Shown here piece after piece: positions 1 to 9,115 of a stretch of DNA of 64,000 bases (its first letter is position 1; each line of letters starts with the position of its first letter). The DNA comes from Acidobacteriota bacterium. Lineage in GTDB: Bacteria > Acidobacteriota > Vicinamibacteria > Vicinamibacterales > UBA2999. The notes under the pieces were generated by a model. That model had not been told where the DNA came from and did no database searches. It worked only from the letters and a program-made list of their open reading frames with translations. The position numbers and the translations under genes were made by a program. Location: contig JAGNJW010000002.1 of assembly GCA_018000455.1 (NCBI GenBank), forward strand, positions 62,001-126,000. Reading direction: 5' to 3'.

Positions 1-30
1 TATATGATGCGGGTGCCGCTCGAGCCGTGA
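1..30 (+). CDS. 3' end of an unidentified upstream gene
   Basis: Reading from base 1 gives nine codons (ending R-V-P-L-E-P) and then TGA at 28-30. The TGA shares its last base with the ATG at 30, the TGATG overlap typical of translationally coupled genes. That overlap is the only reason to believe the frame is coding. Too little is visible to name a family. Confidence 0.35.
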   Translation, partial: YMMRVPLEP

Positions 31-431
31 TGGCGCGCCGCCATGGCCCCCACTTCCTCGAGGCCGTCAGGCGCCCGCGCCAGGTGTTTGCCCTGGGCGT
101 GACAGGCGCCGTCACGCCGCTCGCCGAACGCGCTACTCTGGCGGCCGACAGCGCAGCGCGGCGCCGGGGCCTGCTGGGCCACGAGGGCCTGGCGCCTGGC
201 GAGGCGCTGGTCATCGCCCCCTCGCAGGGAATCCACACCTTTGGGATGCGGTTTTCGATCGACGTCGTGTTCGCCGACCGGGCGGGAACGGTCGTCGCGT
301 TCGCCGAGGCGGTGCCGCCGCGCCGCATCCGCGTCGCCTGGCGCGGGTTCGCCGTCATCGAACTGGCTGCTGGCGCCTGCCGCGGGGCGGGTCTGCGGCG
401 CGGCGATCGTCTGATGATCCTGCCGCGATAG
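30..431 (+). CDS. DUF192 family protein
   Basis: A 133-residue protein of the DUF192 (COG1430) family. The diagnostic region is present: R-R-R-G-L-L-G at residues 44-50, then a G-I-H-T-F-G-M-R-F stretch at 67-75 followed by the I-D-V-V-F strand. The family's molecular function is not established; members are small, often exported or surface-linked domains. I see no clear signal peptide here. The ATG at 30 is preferred because it overlaps the preceding TGA at 28-30; an in-frame GTG lies one codon upstream at 27. It precedes the pilus locus on the same strand but is separated from the first pilin by about 290 bases, so it probably belongs to the upstream transcript. The family call is firm, the role unknown. 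Confidence 0.85.
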   Translation: MARRHGPHFLEAVRRPRQVFALGVTGAVTPLAERATLAADSAARRRGLLGHEGLAPGEALVIAPSQGIHTFGMRFSIDVVFADRAGTVVAFAEAVPPRRIRVAWRGFAVIELAAGACRGAGLRRGDRLMILPR

Positions 432-553
432 GACCAGACCGATTGTGGCCGGCGGGGCCTTCACGAGAAGTCAGGCTATTGAATGTACTTTGTCTTGCCG
501 AGGCAACGCGCTAGTGTCAGTGTGTCGAACCGTGAATCCTCTGGCGCAGACCC

Positions 554-562
554 TGCGATAAT
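554..562 (+). promoter_or_regulatory. possible extended -10 promoter element upstream of the tad locus
   Basis: The 432-722 gap holds no convincing gene and is the natural place for the tad promoter. The best motif I see is TGCGATAAT at 554-562, a TG-N extended -10 with five of six matches to TATAAT. No good -35 lies at the right distance. It would give a leader of about 150 bases before the first pilin at 723. A perfect TTGACA at 604-609 has no matching -10. Tentative. Confidence 0.25.
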
Positions 563-722
563 GCCGCCGTAGGGACGTTGCTCTCTCGGCGCTAATCGGC
601 GTATTGACACGGGTTTCAGGCACGCTGGCACCGCTCGATTCATCGAGAGAACCGACCATCGCGCAATCGGGGCGCGGCGGGCGGAAACACCGGAACTTTC
701 ATCCCGAATCTGGAGCTCCGAC

Positions 723-914
723 ATGACCAATTTGCTTCGCCGGCTGGTGCACGACGAAAGCGGTCAGGACGTCATCGAGTACGCGCTCGTCGCCGCCGGC
801 ATCGGCATTCTCTTGATTCCGACGATCCCGACGCTGGGCCAGGCGCTCATCACGGTCTACGAGCGGATCTCGACGCAGGTGACAACCATTGGTACCGGGG
901 GCGGAGCGCCCTGA
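723..914 (+). CDS. flp: Flp-type type IVb pilin (major pilin candidate)
   Basis: A 63-residue Flp pilin, the structural subunit of a Tad pilus. The prepilin processing site is visible as S-G followed by Q-D-V-I-E-Y, with Glu at +5 and Tyr at +6 after the cleaved Gly, as in Flp pilins. A hydrophobic alpha helix follows (about residues 20-38, A-L-V-A-A-G-I-G onward). The leader is short and basic (L-L-R-R-L). A GGAG just upstream of the ATG serves as ribosome binding site. It is the first gene of the locus, consistent with the most abundant subunit. It would be processed by the peptidase encoded at 1167. Confidence 0.9.
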   Translation: MTNLLRRLVHDESGQDVIEYALVAAGIGILLIPTIPTLGQALITVYERISTQVTTIGTGGGAP

Positions 915-933
915 CGACACCGTGCGCGGGCCG

Positions 934-1170
934 ATGAGAAACGATGGCCTTTGTGGCATCGCAACGTGGGCGCGCGGCCCCGTCACGTCATTCCTGCACG
1001 ACGAGGCCGGGCAGGACCTCATCGAGTACGCCTTGTTGACGGCTCTGCTGGGCGTGACGGCGATCGCGACGTGGCCGCTCGTTGCATCAGTCATCGGGTC
1101 GGCCTATCGCGCGATGGATGCCAACACACAGGGACTCTGGGAGCCGCCGCCCCCGGGCGGCGGTCCGTGA
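934..1170 (+). CDS. flp: second Flp-type pilin with a long leader
   Basis: A 78-residue Flp-like pilin. The processing motif A-G followed by Q-D-L-I-E-Y lies at about residues 25-32, and a hydrophobic helix (L-L-T-A-L-L-G-V onward) follows. The predicted leader is about 26 residues, much longer than that of the first pilin. I use ATG 934; the frame stays open upstream to GTG 889, which would overlap the first pilin. The C-terminus ends in a proline/glycine-rich tail. The stop overlaps the prepilin peptidase start (GTGA at 1167-1170), which suggests coupling. It may be a minor subunit; that role is inference. Confidence 0.82.
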   Translation: MRNDGLCGIATWARGPVTSFLHDEAGQDLIEYALLTALLGVTAIATWPLVASVIGSAYRAMDANTQGLWEPPPPGGGP

Positions 1171-1679
1171 CGGCGTTCGATGCGTCCGCCTTGGTTGTCG
1201 CGGCCGGCGCGGCGCTGACCGATGTCACGACGGCACGCATCCCGAACACCCTGACCCTCCTCGGGGCGGTCACCGGTGTCGTCGCTCACGGCGCGCTCCC
1301 GGGGGGCGCGGGTCTGGCGAGCAGCCTTGCTGGCGCCTTGACGGGCTTGGCCGTTTTCTTCCCGGTCTTCGCGCTGGGCGGACTCGGCGGTGGTGACGTG
1401 AAACTCATGGCTGCCCTTGGCGCCTGGCTCGGGTGGCCGGCAATTCTATGGCTCGCCCTCTACACCGCGCTCGCTGGCGGCGTACTCGCCGTCGGGGTCG
1501 CAGTGGCCGCGGGCTATCTCCGCCAGGCGCTCGGCAACCTGCGAGCCCTGGCTCGGTTCTGGATGGTCGTCGGCGTGCGGCCGGAGCCGTCCCTGACGCT
1601 CGCCGAGGGACGCGGGCCACGACTGCCCTACGCCCTGCCGATCTTCGCGGGGCTGATTGTGACGCTATGGCGAGGATGA
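1167..1679 (+). CDS. cpaA: prepilin peptidase of the Tad system (CpaA/TadV)
   Basis: A 170-residue membrane aspartyl peptidase of the A24A family that cleaves Flp and TadE-type prepilins at the inner membrane. Both catalytic aspartates are visible: Asp19 in L-T-D-V-T followed by R-I-P-N, and Asp77 in G-G-G-D-V-K. Several hydrophobic segments surround them. It is the short CpaA/TadV form without the N-terminal methyltransferase domain of PilD. I chose GTG 1167, which overlaps the preceding TGA; the frame is open further upstream but that sequence duplicates pilin coding in another frame. The stop overlaps the next start (ATGA near 1676-1679). Confidence 0.88.
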   Translation: MTAFDASALVVAAGAALTDVTTARIPNTLTLLGAVTGVVAHGALPGGAGLASSLAGALTGLAVFFPVFALGGLGGGDVKLMAALGAWLGWPAILWLALYTALAGGVLAVGVAVAAGYLRQALGNLRALARFWMVVGVRPEPSLTLAEGRGPRLPYALPIFAGLIVTLWRG

Positions 1680-2110
1680 CGATGCGGGCGCCGTGGAGGA
1701 GCGAACGGGGCGCCGAACTGATCGAGTTGGCGGTGGCCCTGCCGCTGTTGCTGCTGGTCGCGATGGGGATCGTCGACTTCGGGTTCCTGTTCCAGCGCTA
1801 TCTGGTCTTGACCAACGCGGCGATGGAAGGCGCCCGCGTGGCCGTCCTCCCTGGCTACAGCATCGCCGACGCGCAGGCCCGTGCCTCGACCTACGCCCAG
1901 GCGAGCGGCGTGCCGGCGCCGGTCACCGCGGTGGCCTCGCCCGTTTCGCTCCCAGGCACTGGCGGCGGCTCGTGGCCGGGGATGCGCATCACCGTTTCGC
2001 ACGTCTACCAGTACCAATACATCGGTCCGATCGCCGGCCTGTTCGGTGGTTCCTTCAGTTCCGTTACGCTGACCGCGCAGTCCACCGTGCGCCGTCAGCT
2101 GGGCTCGTAA
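1676..2110 (+). CDS. tadE: TadE-like pseudopilin
   Basis: A 144-residue TadE-family protein. Near the N-terminus the motif R-G followed by A-E-L-I-E-L gives Glu at +5, the pattern processed by prepilin peptidase. A strong hydrophobic helix follows (A-L-P-L-L-L-L-V-A-M-G-I), then a periplasmic domain. Start chosen at ATG 1676 because it overlaps the peptidase stop as ATGA; ATG 1667 and ATG 1682 are in-frame alternatives. TadE proteins are minor pseudopilins needed for Flp pilus assembly. Position between the prepilin peptidase and CpaB supports the call. Confidence 0.87.
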   Translation: MTMRAPWRSERGAELIELAVALPLLLLVAMGIVDFGFLFQRYLVLTNAAMEGARVAVLPGYSIADAQARASTYAQASGVPAPVTAVASPVSLPGTGGGSWPGMRITVSHVYQYQYIGPIAGLFGGSFSSVTLTAQSTVRRQLGS

Positions 2111-2126
2111 CGCCCGAGGCAGCAGC

Positions 2127-2975
2127 ATGTCCCGCAGTGCACGAACACTCGTGGTCTTCTCGCTCTCGCTCGTGGTCGCGGGCGTCTTCAGCGCGCTCGT
2201 CTACCAGGCCGGCCAGCGCACGCCGGCGGTGACGGGCGGCGAGAGCGTACCGGTGGCCGTGGCGGCCCGCGCCCTCGCGGTCGGCAGCCGGCTCACGGCC
2301 GACGACGTGAAGCTCGTGCAGTGGCCGTCGTCGAGTCCGGTCGCCGGTGCGATCGGCTCGGTCGACGCGGCGATCAACCGCGGATTGCTGAGATCGGTCG
2401 TCGAGAATGAACCCCTCACGGACTCGAAAGTGGCACCAGCGGGCTCGGGCGCCGGCCTGCCCCCGATGATCGTCGCCGGCATGCGGGCGATCTCGGTGAA
2501 GGTCGATGACGTGGTCGGCGTCGCTGGCTTCATCGGGCCGGGTGCACACGTCGACGCGGTGGTCACCATCTCGCAGCGCGACCAGAGCATCGCGCGGGTG
2601 GTCGTCAGCAATGTCGAAGTGCTGGCCGCGGGCACGCGGGCCGAGCAGACGCCGGCGGCCGACGGCCGCACGGCCACCGCCTCGGTGGTAACGCTGCTCG
2701 TCACGCCAGAGGACGCCGAGCGCATCTCGCTCGCCGCGTCGGTCGGACGCATCACGCTGACGCTCCGTAATCCGCTCGACACCGCCTTGACCGAGACCAA
2801 GGGCACGGCGGTCGCCGCGCTGCTCGGCGCGCCGCCGGCGCCGCCGCCGGTCACCGCCCCGGTCCGCCAAGCTGTGAGGCGCGAGCGGGCTCCCGAGCCG
2901 CCGCCACCGCCGCCGGCGCCATACACGGTCGAGACCATCCGCGCCGCCAAGCGCACCGCGGAGGAGATCAAGTGA
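2127..2975 (+). CDS. cpaB: Flp pilus assembly protein CpaB/RcpC
   Basis: A 282-residue CpaB/RcpC protein, a periplasmic or outer-membrane-associated partner of the Tad secretin. It has an N-terminal transmembrane or signal segment (about residues 7-26), then an SAF domain (V-P-V-A-V-A-A-R-A-L followed by G-S-R-L near residues 41-56), then the RcpC-like middle domain with A-I-S-V-K-V-D-D-V-V-G-V near residue 120. The C-terminus is proline-rich. The stop overlaps the secretin start by four bases (ATGA-type), which fits a fixed CpaB:CpaC ratio. Family and context both support the call. Confidence 0.9.
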   Translation: MSRSARTLVVFSLSLVVAGVFSALVYQAGQRTPAVTGGESVPVAVAARALAVGSRLTADDVKLVQWPSSSPVAGAIGSVDAAINRGLLRSVVENEPLTDSKVAPAGSGAGLPPMIVAGMRAISVKVDDVVGVAGFIGPGAHVDAVVTISQRDQSIARVVVSNVEVLAAGTRAEQTPAADGRTATASVVTLLVTPEDAERISLAASVGRITLTLRNPLDTALTETKGTAVAALLGAPPAPPPVTAPVRQAVRRERAPEPPPPPPAPYTVETIRAAKRTAEEIK

Positions 2976-4399
2976 GCCGTCTTTCTACTTTGCGTTGCGT
3001 CGCAGTGAGCGCCCTACTGCTTCAGGCGCCAATCGGCGCGCAGACTGCCCCGGGGGCCGCCACCGAGATTCCGCAGCGCGTGCTTCTCACTGCCGGCCGG
3101 TCCACGGTGCTGACGACCGAGTTCGACATCACGCGGATTGCCGTGACCAACCCCGCCATTGCCGATGCCGTCGTGGTCAAGCCGCGCGAGGTGCTGGTCG
3201 ACGGCAAGGGCGCCGGCACGGTTAGCCTCATCGTGTGGGGTGCGGTCGAGCGCAAACACTACGACATCGTCGTCGACCCTGGCGTGACGAGCCTGCAGCA
3301 GAACTTCCAGCAGCTGTTCGCCGGCGAAGACATCAACGTGTCGGTCACCGACGAGGCCGTGATCCTCTCCGGCGCGGTGTCGAGCAACGACGTGATGCTC
3401 AGAAGCGCCGAACTGGCCAGGGCGGCGATGCCCAAGCACTCCGTCATCAACATGCTGCAGCTGCCGAGCGGCTCGCCGAGCAAGCAGGTGATGCTGCAGG
3501 TGCGCTTCGCCGAAGTGAACAGGAACGCCCTCCAGCAGTCGGGGCTGACCTTCTTCTCGACACGCGACCAGGCGACGGGCCGCGTCACCACGCAGCAGTT
3601 CGCCGGGCCCGACTTCACCCAGCAGGGAGATATCGACCTGCTGCAGTTCTCCGACTTCCTCAACGTCTTCCTCTTCTCGCGTGACCAGGGGATCGGCGGC
3701 GTGCTGAAGGCCCTGCAGTCGCGTGGATTCCTGCAGAGCCTGGCGGAACCGAACCTCATCGCCTACAACGGTGAAGAGGCCAGTTTCCTCGCCGGCGGCG
3801 AGATCCCGATTCCGATCGTGACTGGCCTCGGCCAGACGTCGGTCCTCTTCAAGGAGTTCGGCATCCGCCTCACCTTCACCCCGACGATCGCCGGTGATGT
3901 CATCCGGCTGAAGCTCAAGCCCGAAGTGAGCACGCTCGACTTCACCAACGGCATCGTGCTGCAGGGCTTCCGCATTCCGGCGCTCAACACGCGGCGGGCC
4001 GAAACCGATGTTGAGCTGCGCGATGGCCAGTCGTTCGCCATCGCCGGCCTGCTCAACAACCTCACGCAGACCGACCGCCAGTCGATTCCGCTGTTGAGCC
4101 GCCTGCCGATCATCGGCAATCTCTTCAAGAGCCGCGCCCTGCGGGCCGACCAGACCGAACTGATGGTGCTCGTGACCCCGCGCCTGGTCCGCGCGCTCGA
4201 CCCGGACGAAGTGCCGGCGATGCCGGTCCGGCCGGGCGCGTTCCTCAATCCCACCGACGACGAGAGCATCCGGGTACCGGGCGACGAGCCCGACCCGGCA
4301 GAAGCCCCGGGCCTGGGCGATCCGCCGGCCAACCGCCGGCCGCCGCCGCCGGGCACCTTGAAGAAACCCACCGGGCCTCCCGGAGGCGGCGGGCGCTGA
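2972..4399 (+). CDS. cpaC: Tad pilus secretin CpaC/RcpA
   Basis: A 475-residue outer-membrane secretin that forms the pilus exit channel. It starts with a signal peptide ending near A-Q-T-A. A pilus-formation N-terminal domain follows (about residues 35-100, with L-L-T-A-G-R-S and I-A-V-T-N-P-A-I-A-D). Then comes a BON-like segment (about 105-165) and the secretin core from about residue 225 to 400 (E-P-N-L-I-A-Y-N-G-E-E-A-S-F-L-A-G-G-E is diagnostic). The tail is rich in proline and glycine. It sits in the standard cpaB-cpaC order. Confidence 0.93.
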   Translation: MSRLSTLRCVAVSALLLQAPIGAQTAPGAATEIPQRVLLTAGRSTVLTTEFDITRIAVTNPAIADAVVVKPREVLVDGKGAGTVSLIVWGAVERKHYDIVVDPGVTSLQQNFQQLFAGEDINVSVTDEAVILSGAVSSNDVMLRSAELARAAMPKHSVINMLQLPSGSPSKQVMLQVRFAEVNRNALQQSGLTFFSTRDQATGRVTTQQFAGPDFTQQGDIDLLQFSDFLNVFLFSRDQGIGGVLKALQSRGFLQSLAEPNLIAYNGEEASFLAGGEIPIPIVTGLGQTSVLFKEFGIRLTFTPTIAGDVIRLKLKPEVSTLDFTNGIVLQGFRIPALNTRRAETDVELRDGQSFAIAGLLNNLTQTDRQSIPLLSRLPIIGNLFKSRALRADQTELMVLVTPRLVRALDPDEVPAMPVRPGAFLNPTDDESIRVPGDEPDPAEAPGLGDPPANRRPPPPGTLKKPTGPPGGGGR

Positions 4400-4401
4400 T
4401 C

Positions 4402-5664
4402 ATGCCGGCAGGAGTATCGAAGACGCAGGCGCGCGGCGCTGACCGCGGCCCGGCCGCGAGGCCGGCGGCGCGTGCCGAGCGCGGCGCCATCCTGGTGCAG
4501 TTGGCGGCCATGATGCTCGCCCTGACGGCGCTCAGCGCCTTCATCGTCGACGCCGGCATCCTGTGGACCGCACGCCGCCAGATCCAGAACACGGCGGACG
4601 CGGCGGCGATGGCGGCTGCCATCTCGCTGGCCTTCGACGCCCCTGGTGACCAAGCACGGGCACGGGCAAACGCGCTGACGGCGGTGGCCCAGAACCGCGT
4701 CTGGGACGACGTGGCCACGGTCGGCGATGCCGACATCACGTTCCCTGCCTGCCCGACGGGGTCCCTGGGCAGCGGTGCCTGCGTGCGGGTCGAGGCCTTC
4801 CGCAATCGGACCTCCCCCAACCCGGTGCCGACGGTCTTCGCCCAACTCGTCGGCGTGCTGCACCAGGGCGTGAGGGCCACCGCCACGGCTCAGGTTCTCT
4901 TCGGCACCGGCAGCGAATGCGTGCGGCCGATCGCCATTCCCGACCGGTGGGCAGAGTTCCACAATCCGGCCGGTCCACCCGGCTGGGATCCCACCGACAC
5001 GTTCGAGCGCTATGCCCCCTCGGGGGCCCTGCTCCCCTCGCCCGACGTCTACACTCCGCCGGTTGGCAACGGTGCCAACGGCACTGGCTATTCGCTCGGA
5101 CCGTCGGGGTTCACATCCGGGGACTACGGGGCCCAGGCGCGCTTCGCGCCGCAGCAGTTCCTGAATCAGCCGGTCGGCAACGAGCAGTTCGTGCCCGTGC
5201 GCATCACCCCGGGAGCGTCGGGGCCCGCCGACATGCTGACCGACATGACGTCCTGCGCACCGCGCGTGGTACAACCCGGCGACGTCCTCGAGGTCGAGCC
5301 GGCCGACGCCTACACGCCAACATTCCACGGTGTGAGCACCCTCATGAGTCAGGACCCAGCGGCGTTCTGGGACCACCGCATGAACGACCGCCGGGGCGGT
5401 GTGTCGGGCGGCTGCATGTCGACCGGAGCCTGCACCGTCAGCCCTCGCATCGTCCCAATCGTGGCCTTCGATCCCGATCGCTGGAACGCCCAGCCGCCTG
5501 GTCCACAGTCGGCCGTGGTCACCCGCCTCGTCGGCGCCTTCATCGAGGGCTACGAGGCGCCGTACGTCAGGGTGCGCCTCATGGGTTATCCCGCGGCGCC
5601 CAGCACTTCCATGACGGCTGATCCGCAGTCGTCGTTCGTCATCAGCGTGGCACTGGTCAGGTAA
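4402..5664 (+). CDS. tadG: TadG-like pilus assembly protein
   Basis: A 420-residue protein with one N-terminal membrane segment (about residues 29-53) and a large periplasmic domain, matching the Tad-like/TadG family. The N-terminus resembles a prepilin site, R-G followed by A-I-L-V-Q, but Gln replaces the usual Glu at +5, so processing by the prepilin peptidase is doubtful. The segment I-Q-N-T-A-D-A-A-A-M-A-A-A after the membrane helix is typical of TadG proteins. I do not see a VWFA MIDAS motif, which longer TadG homologues can carry. It follows the secretin by two bases. Confidence 0.78.
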   Translation: MPAGVSKTQARGADRGPAARPAARAERGAILVQLAAMMLALTALSAFIVDAGILWTARRQIQNTADAAAMAAAISLAFDAPGDQARARANALTAVAQNRVWDDVATVGDADITFPACPTGSLGSGACVRVEAFRNRTSPNPVPTVFAQLVGVLHQGVRATATAQVLFGTGSECVRPIAIPDRWAEFHNPAGPPGWDPTDTFERYAPSGALLPSPDVYTPPVGNGANGTGYSLGPSGFTSGDYGAQARFAPQQFLNQPVGNEQFVPVRITPGASGPADMLTDMTSCAPRVVQPGDVLEVEPADAYTPTFHGVSTLMSQDPAAFWDHRMNDRRGGVSGGCMSTGACTVSPRIVPIVAFDPDRWNAQPPGPQSAVVTRLVGAFIEGYEAPYVRVRLMGYPAAPSTSMTADPQSSFVISVALVR

Positions 5665-5669
5665 TCCTC

Positions 5670-6815
5670 GTGCAACCCACTGTCACCCTGCTCGGCTCCA
5701 TCGCACGCGACCTGGCTCCGGCGCTGCGCGACCGCGGCTTCGCCGTCAATGACAGCGACCTCGACGTGGTCGTCTCCCGGCACGTCGCCGGCACCAAGGG
5801 GCCCGACGTGTTCGTCGTCGACACCCGGGGCCTGACGGCCATGCCCCGCGAGATCGTGGGCCTGAAGCGCCACTACCCGCAGTCCGGTGTCGTGATCCTG
5901 GCCAAGGCACTCGACCCCAAGGAAATGCTGGACGCGATGCGGATGGGCGTCAGCGAGTGGGTGCCGGAACCGGTCGAGCTCGACGACCTCGAAACCGCCA
6001 TCCGCCGCGTGGCGCGTCCCACGCTCGGCACGGTGGCCGGACGGGCTTTCGCCGTGCTGGGTGGCAAGGGCGGCGTGGGCTGCACGACCGTCGCGGTCAA
6101 TCTCGCGACGGCGCTCCACCGCGCTACGGGCGAACCGACCGTGTTCGTGGACCTGCACATGGCCCAGGGCGACGCCTCGGTGTTCTTCGGCGTCGAGCCG
6201 CGCTTCTCGGTTCTCGACGCGCTCGAGAACATCCACCGCCTCGACCAGACGTATATGAAGAGCCTCGTCACACCGACCAAGGCCGGTGTCGATCTGCTCT
6301 CCGCCGCCAACCGTCCCCAGCTCGGCGCGATCGATGCCCTGCGCGTGCGCGCGCTCATCGAGTTCGTCACGACGACCTATCCCTGGGTCGTACTCGACTG
6401 CGCGCGCAGCGACGGCACCGTCCTGGAGGCTCTCGACGCGGCCACCACGGTCGTCGTGGTGGCCAACCAGGAGCTGGCCACTTTGCGCAGCGCCAGCCGT
6501 CTGGCAGCGGCGCTGCGCCTGCGCTGCGGCACTCACCGCGTCAAGCTGGCCATCAACCGCTTCGACAGCGAGTCGGAGATCGGCCACAAGGACGTGGCTC
6601 GCGTGATGGGCGGTCCGATCGCCCACAGCTTTCCCAGCGACTACCGTGGTGCCGTCGCGGCGCTGAACAGGGGCGAACCGATCGTGCTGCAGAACGATTC
6701 GCGCCTGGCTGCTGCCTTCGACGAGGCGGCGCGGGATCTTGCCGGCGTCGCGCCGGCGCCGCGTGAAGGCTCGAGAAGCGGCGGATTCTTCGCCCGGCTC
6801 GGAGGCCGGCGCTGA
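5670..6815 (+). CDS. cpaE: TadZ/CpaE-like atypical ParA ATPase
   Basis: A 381-residue pilus localisation protein. Residues 1-115 form a receiver-like domain ([14 protein letters not shown] near 74-87). From residue 125 there is a ParA/MinD-type ATPase domain. Its deviant Walker A is [10 protein letters not shown] at 131-140, in which Cys replaces the second lysine of K-G-G-x-G-K-T. Departures at this site are typical of TadZ/CpaE and suggest weak or no hydrolysis. A V-F-V-D-L-H strand follows as in MinD folds. The start is GTG 5670, six bases after the tadG stop. TadZ places the Tad machine at its cell site. Confidence 0.88.
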   Translation: MQPTVTLLGSIARDLAPALRDRGFAVNDSDLDVVVSRHVAGTKGPDVFVVDTRGLTAMPREIVGLKRHYPQSGVVILAKALDPKEMLDAMRMGVSEWVPEPVELDDLETAIRRVARPTLGTVAGRAFAVLGGKGGVGCTTVAVNLATALHRATGEPTVFVDLHMAQGDASVFFGVEPRFSVLDALENIHRLDQTYMKSLVTPTKAGVDLLSAANRPQLGAIDALRVRALIEFVTTTYPWVVLDCARSDGTVLEALDAATTVVVVANQELATLRSASRLAAALRLRCGTHRVKLAINRFDSESEIGHKDVARVMGGPIAHSFPSDYRGAVAALNRGEPIVLQNDSRLAAAFDEAARDLAGVAPAPREGSRSGGFFARLGGRR

Positions 6816-6829
6816 CCGGAGCAACCACC

Positions 6830-8155
6830 ATGACGACGAGAACCGAGCGGCCGGGAGCTGGCGTCGACGTTCGCCAGGCGCACTACCAGGAGAGCAAGGA
6901 GCGCATCCATCGCGCCCTGCTCAACCGGCTGAATCTCGACCGCCTGACGCGCGTCGGCCGCGCCCAGGCCGAGCCCGAGATCCGCAGTCTGATCGCGTCG
7001 CTGCTCGACACCGAATCGCAGGCCGTTCCGCTGAGCCTGTTCGAGCGGGAAGCGCTCATTACCGACGTCCTCAACGAGCTCTTCGGCCTGGGGCCACTCG
7101 AAACGCTTCTGGCCGACCCGACGATCTCGGACATCCTGGTCAACCGCTTCGACCAGGTCTACGTCGAGCGCGAAGGCCGGCTCGAGCCGAGTCCACTGGT
7201 GTTCAAGGACAACCAGCACCTGCTCCGCATCATCGAGCGCATCGTCAGTTCGGTCGGCCGCCGTATTGACGAGTCGAGCCCGATGGTCGACGCGCGGCTG
7301 GCCGACGGTTCGCGCGTCAACGCGGTCATCCCGCCGCTGGCGCTCGACGGTCCGCTGCTCTCAATCCGCCGGTTCCGCACCGACCGCCTCGGCGCCCGCG
7401 ATCTGGTGGACCGCCTCACGCTCACCGGCCCGATGATGGAATTCCTGAGCGCCGCCGTCGCCTCGCGGCTCAACATCGTCGTCTCGGGCGGCACCGGTGC
7501 AGGAAAGACGACCTTCCTGAACGCCCTCTCGAGCTTCATCTCGGAGCGCGAGCGCATCGTCACGATCGAGGACGCCGCCGAGCTGATGCTGCGCCAGCGC
7601 CATGTCGTGCGACTGGAAACGCGGCCGCCGAACATCGAGGGCAAGGGTGCCGTGCACCAGCGGCAGCTCGTGATCAACGCCCTGAGAATGCGACCCGATC
7701 GTATCGTGGTCGGTGAGGTGCGGGGCGAGGAAGCCCTCGATATGCTGCAGGCCATGAACACAGGTCACGAAGGCAGTCTGACGACCATCCACGCCAACAG
7801 CCCACGCGACGCGCTTTATCGCCTCGACACCATGGTGGCCATGGCGAACCTCAGCATCCCGGAAAGGGCCATCCGTCAGCAAGTAGCCTCGGCCATCCAT
7901 CTCGTGGTGCAGCTGTCACGCTTCTCGGACGGCCATCGTCGCGTGACGGCGATCACCGAAGTCACGGGAATGGAACAGGGCGTGATCACGATGCAGGACA
8001 TCTTCCTGTTCGAGCGGCATGGGGTCACGGCCGACGGCGGCGTCACGGGCATCTTCCGCGCCACCGGCATCAGGCCCAAGTGCGCGCAGTCGCTGGCGAC
8101 GGCCGGGTTCCTGATGGCAGCCGATATGTTCGACCACCGACTGGCGATCGCGTAG
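6830..8155 (+). CDS. cpaF: Tad pilus motor ATPase CpaF/TadA
   Basis: A 441-residue secretion ATPase of the CpaF/TadA family, which powers Flp pilus extension and, in studied systems, retraction. The Walker A motif G-G-T-G-A-G-K-T lies at residues 220-227. It is followed by a Walker B/Asp-box region (R-I-V-T-I-E-D near 245) and a His box with [10 protein letters not shown] near 318. Also visible is the [13 protein letters not shown] motif. It is cytoplasmic and acts on the TadB/TadC platform encoded just downstream. Confidence 0.95.
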   Translation: MTTRTERPGAGVDVRQAHYQESKERIHRALLNRLNLDRLTRVGRAQAEPEIRSLIASLLDTESQAVPLSLFEREALITDVLNELFGLGPLETLLADPTISDILVNRFDQVYVEREGRLEPSPLVFKDNQHLLRIIERIVSSVGRRIDESSPMVDARLADGSRVNAVIPPLALDGPLLSIRRFRTDRLGARDLVDRLTLTGPMMEFLSAAVASRLNIVVSGGTGAGKTTFLNALSSFISERERIVTIEDAAELMLRQRHVVRLETRPPNIEGKGAVHQRQLVINALRMRPDRIVVGEVRGEEALDMLQAMNTGHEGSLTTIHANSPRDALYRLDTMVAMANLSIPERAIRQQVASAIHLVVQLSRFSDGHRRVTAITEVTGMEQGVITMQDIFLFERHGVTADGGVTGIFRATGIRPKCAQSLATAGFLMAADMFDHRLAIA

Positions 8156-8164
8156 GGAGCGACG

Positions 8165-9115
8165 ATGACTCTGGCGATCGTGACATTCGGACTCAGTCTG
8201 GCCGTCATGCTGGGCTTGTACTGGGCGTTCGTCGTCCGGCCCGAGGATGCGCGCTCGCGGGAACTCGCCCGCCGCGTGCAACGGATCGACCAGCCCAAGG
8301 ACGCCGTCACCACGGTGGCCGCGCCGGTCTCGACCGCCTCGGTCATCGACGTGCTGATTTCGAGCAATGTACAGATGGCCGCCGGCGTGCAGAGGTTCCT
8401 CGCCGAAGCCGGCCTCGCCTGGACCACGGCCGGGCTGCTCGGGCGCTCAGGACTTGCAGCGATGGCCGGCGCACTGATCGCCGGCGGCCTGACCGGCCGA
8501 CCGGCCGTCGCCGTGCTCGGTCTCGTCGCAGGCGCCATTCCCTATCTCTACGCGCGCCGGACGCGCACCGAGCGTCTGCGTGCCTTCGAAGAGCAGTTCC
8601 CTGAGGCGATCGATCTCATCGCGCGCTCATTGCGGGCCGGGCATGCCTTCGCGACCGGCCTCGGCATCGCCGCCGAAGAGATCCCGGCGCCGGTGGGTCG
8701 CGAATTCCGCCGCGTCTACGACGAGCAGAATTTCGGCATGGCGATGCCCGATGCGCTCAAGGGTATGGCGCGGCGCGTGCCGGTACTCGATGCCAGGTTC
8801 TTCGTCACCGCCGTGCTCACGCAGCGCGAGGCTGGCGGCAACCTGGCGGAGGTGCTCGACAACCTCTCGGGCGTGATGCGCGAACGCTTCAAGGTGAAGC
8901 GCCAGATCCGCGTCGTCTCGGCCCATGGCCGCATCACGGCACTGGTGCTCCTGATGCTGCCGCCAGGACTGGCCGCCGTGCTCTACACCGTCTCGCCGCA
9001 GTTCCTGCGGGTGCTCATCGACGATCCGTTGGGCGTGCGCCTCATCGCCTTCGCCGTCGCCATGCAGCTCATTGGCACGTTCGTCATTTCCAGGCTCGTC
9101 AAGGTGGAGTACTAG
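8165..9115 (+). CDS. tadB: Tad platform protein TadB
   Basis: A 316-residue inner-membrane protein of the type II secretion F (T2SSF) family. A membrane helix lies at the N-terminus, more hydrophobic segments at about 100-125, and a T2SSF domain from about 140 to 260 (F-P-E-A-I-D-L-I-A-R-S-L-R-A-G-H is diagnostic). A C-terminal membrane pair follows. It should form the assembly platform with TadC and contact the CpaF ATPase. It starts nine bases after cpaF and its stop is immediately followed by the tadC start. Confidence 0.92.
   Translation: MTLAIVTFGLSLAVMLGLYWAFVVRPEDARSRELARRVQRIDQPKDAVTTVAAPVSTASVIDVLISSNVQMAAGVQRFLAEAGLAWTTAGLLGRSGLAAMAGALIAGGLTGRPAVAVLGLVAGAIPYLYARRTRTERLRAFEEQFPEAIDLIARSLRAGHAFATGLGIAAEEIPAPVGREFRRVYDEQNFGMAMPDALKGMARRVPVLDARFFVTAVLTQREAGGNLAEVLDNLSGVMRERFKVKRQIRVVSAHGRITALVLLMLPPGLAAVLYTVSPQFLRVLIDDPLGVRLIAFAVAMQLIGTFVISRLVKVEY

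Noticed and set aside
604..609. Perfect TTGACA as a -35 for the tad locus
   Set aside because: No -10-like sequence lies 15-19 bases downstream.
626..643. Sigma-54-like TGGCAC element before the first pilin
   Set aside because: The -12 GC dinucleotide is missing at the required distance.
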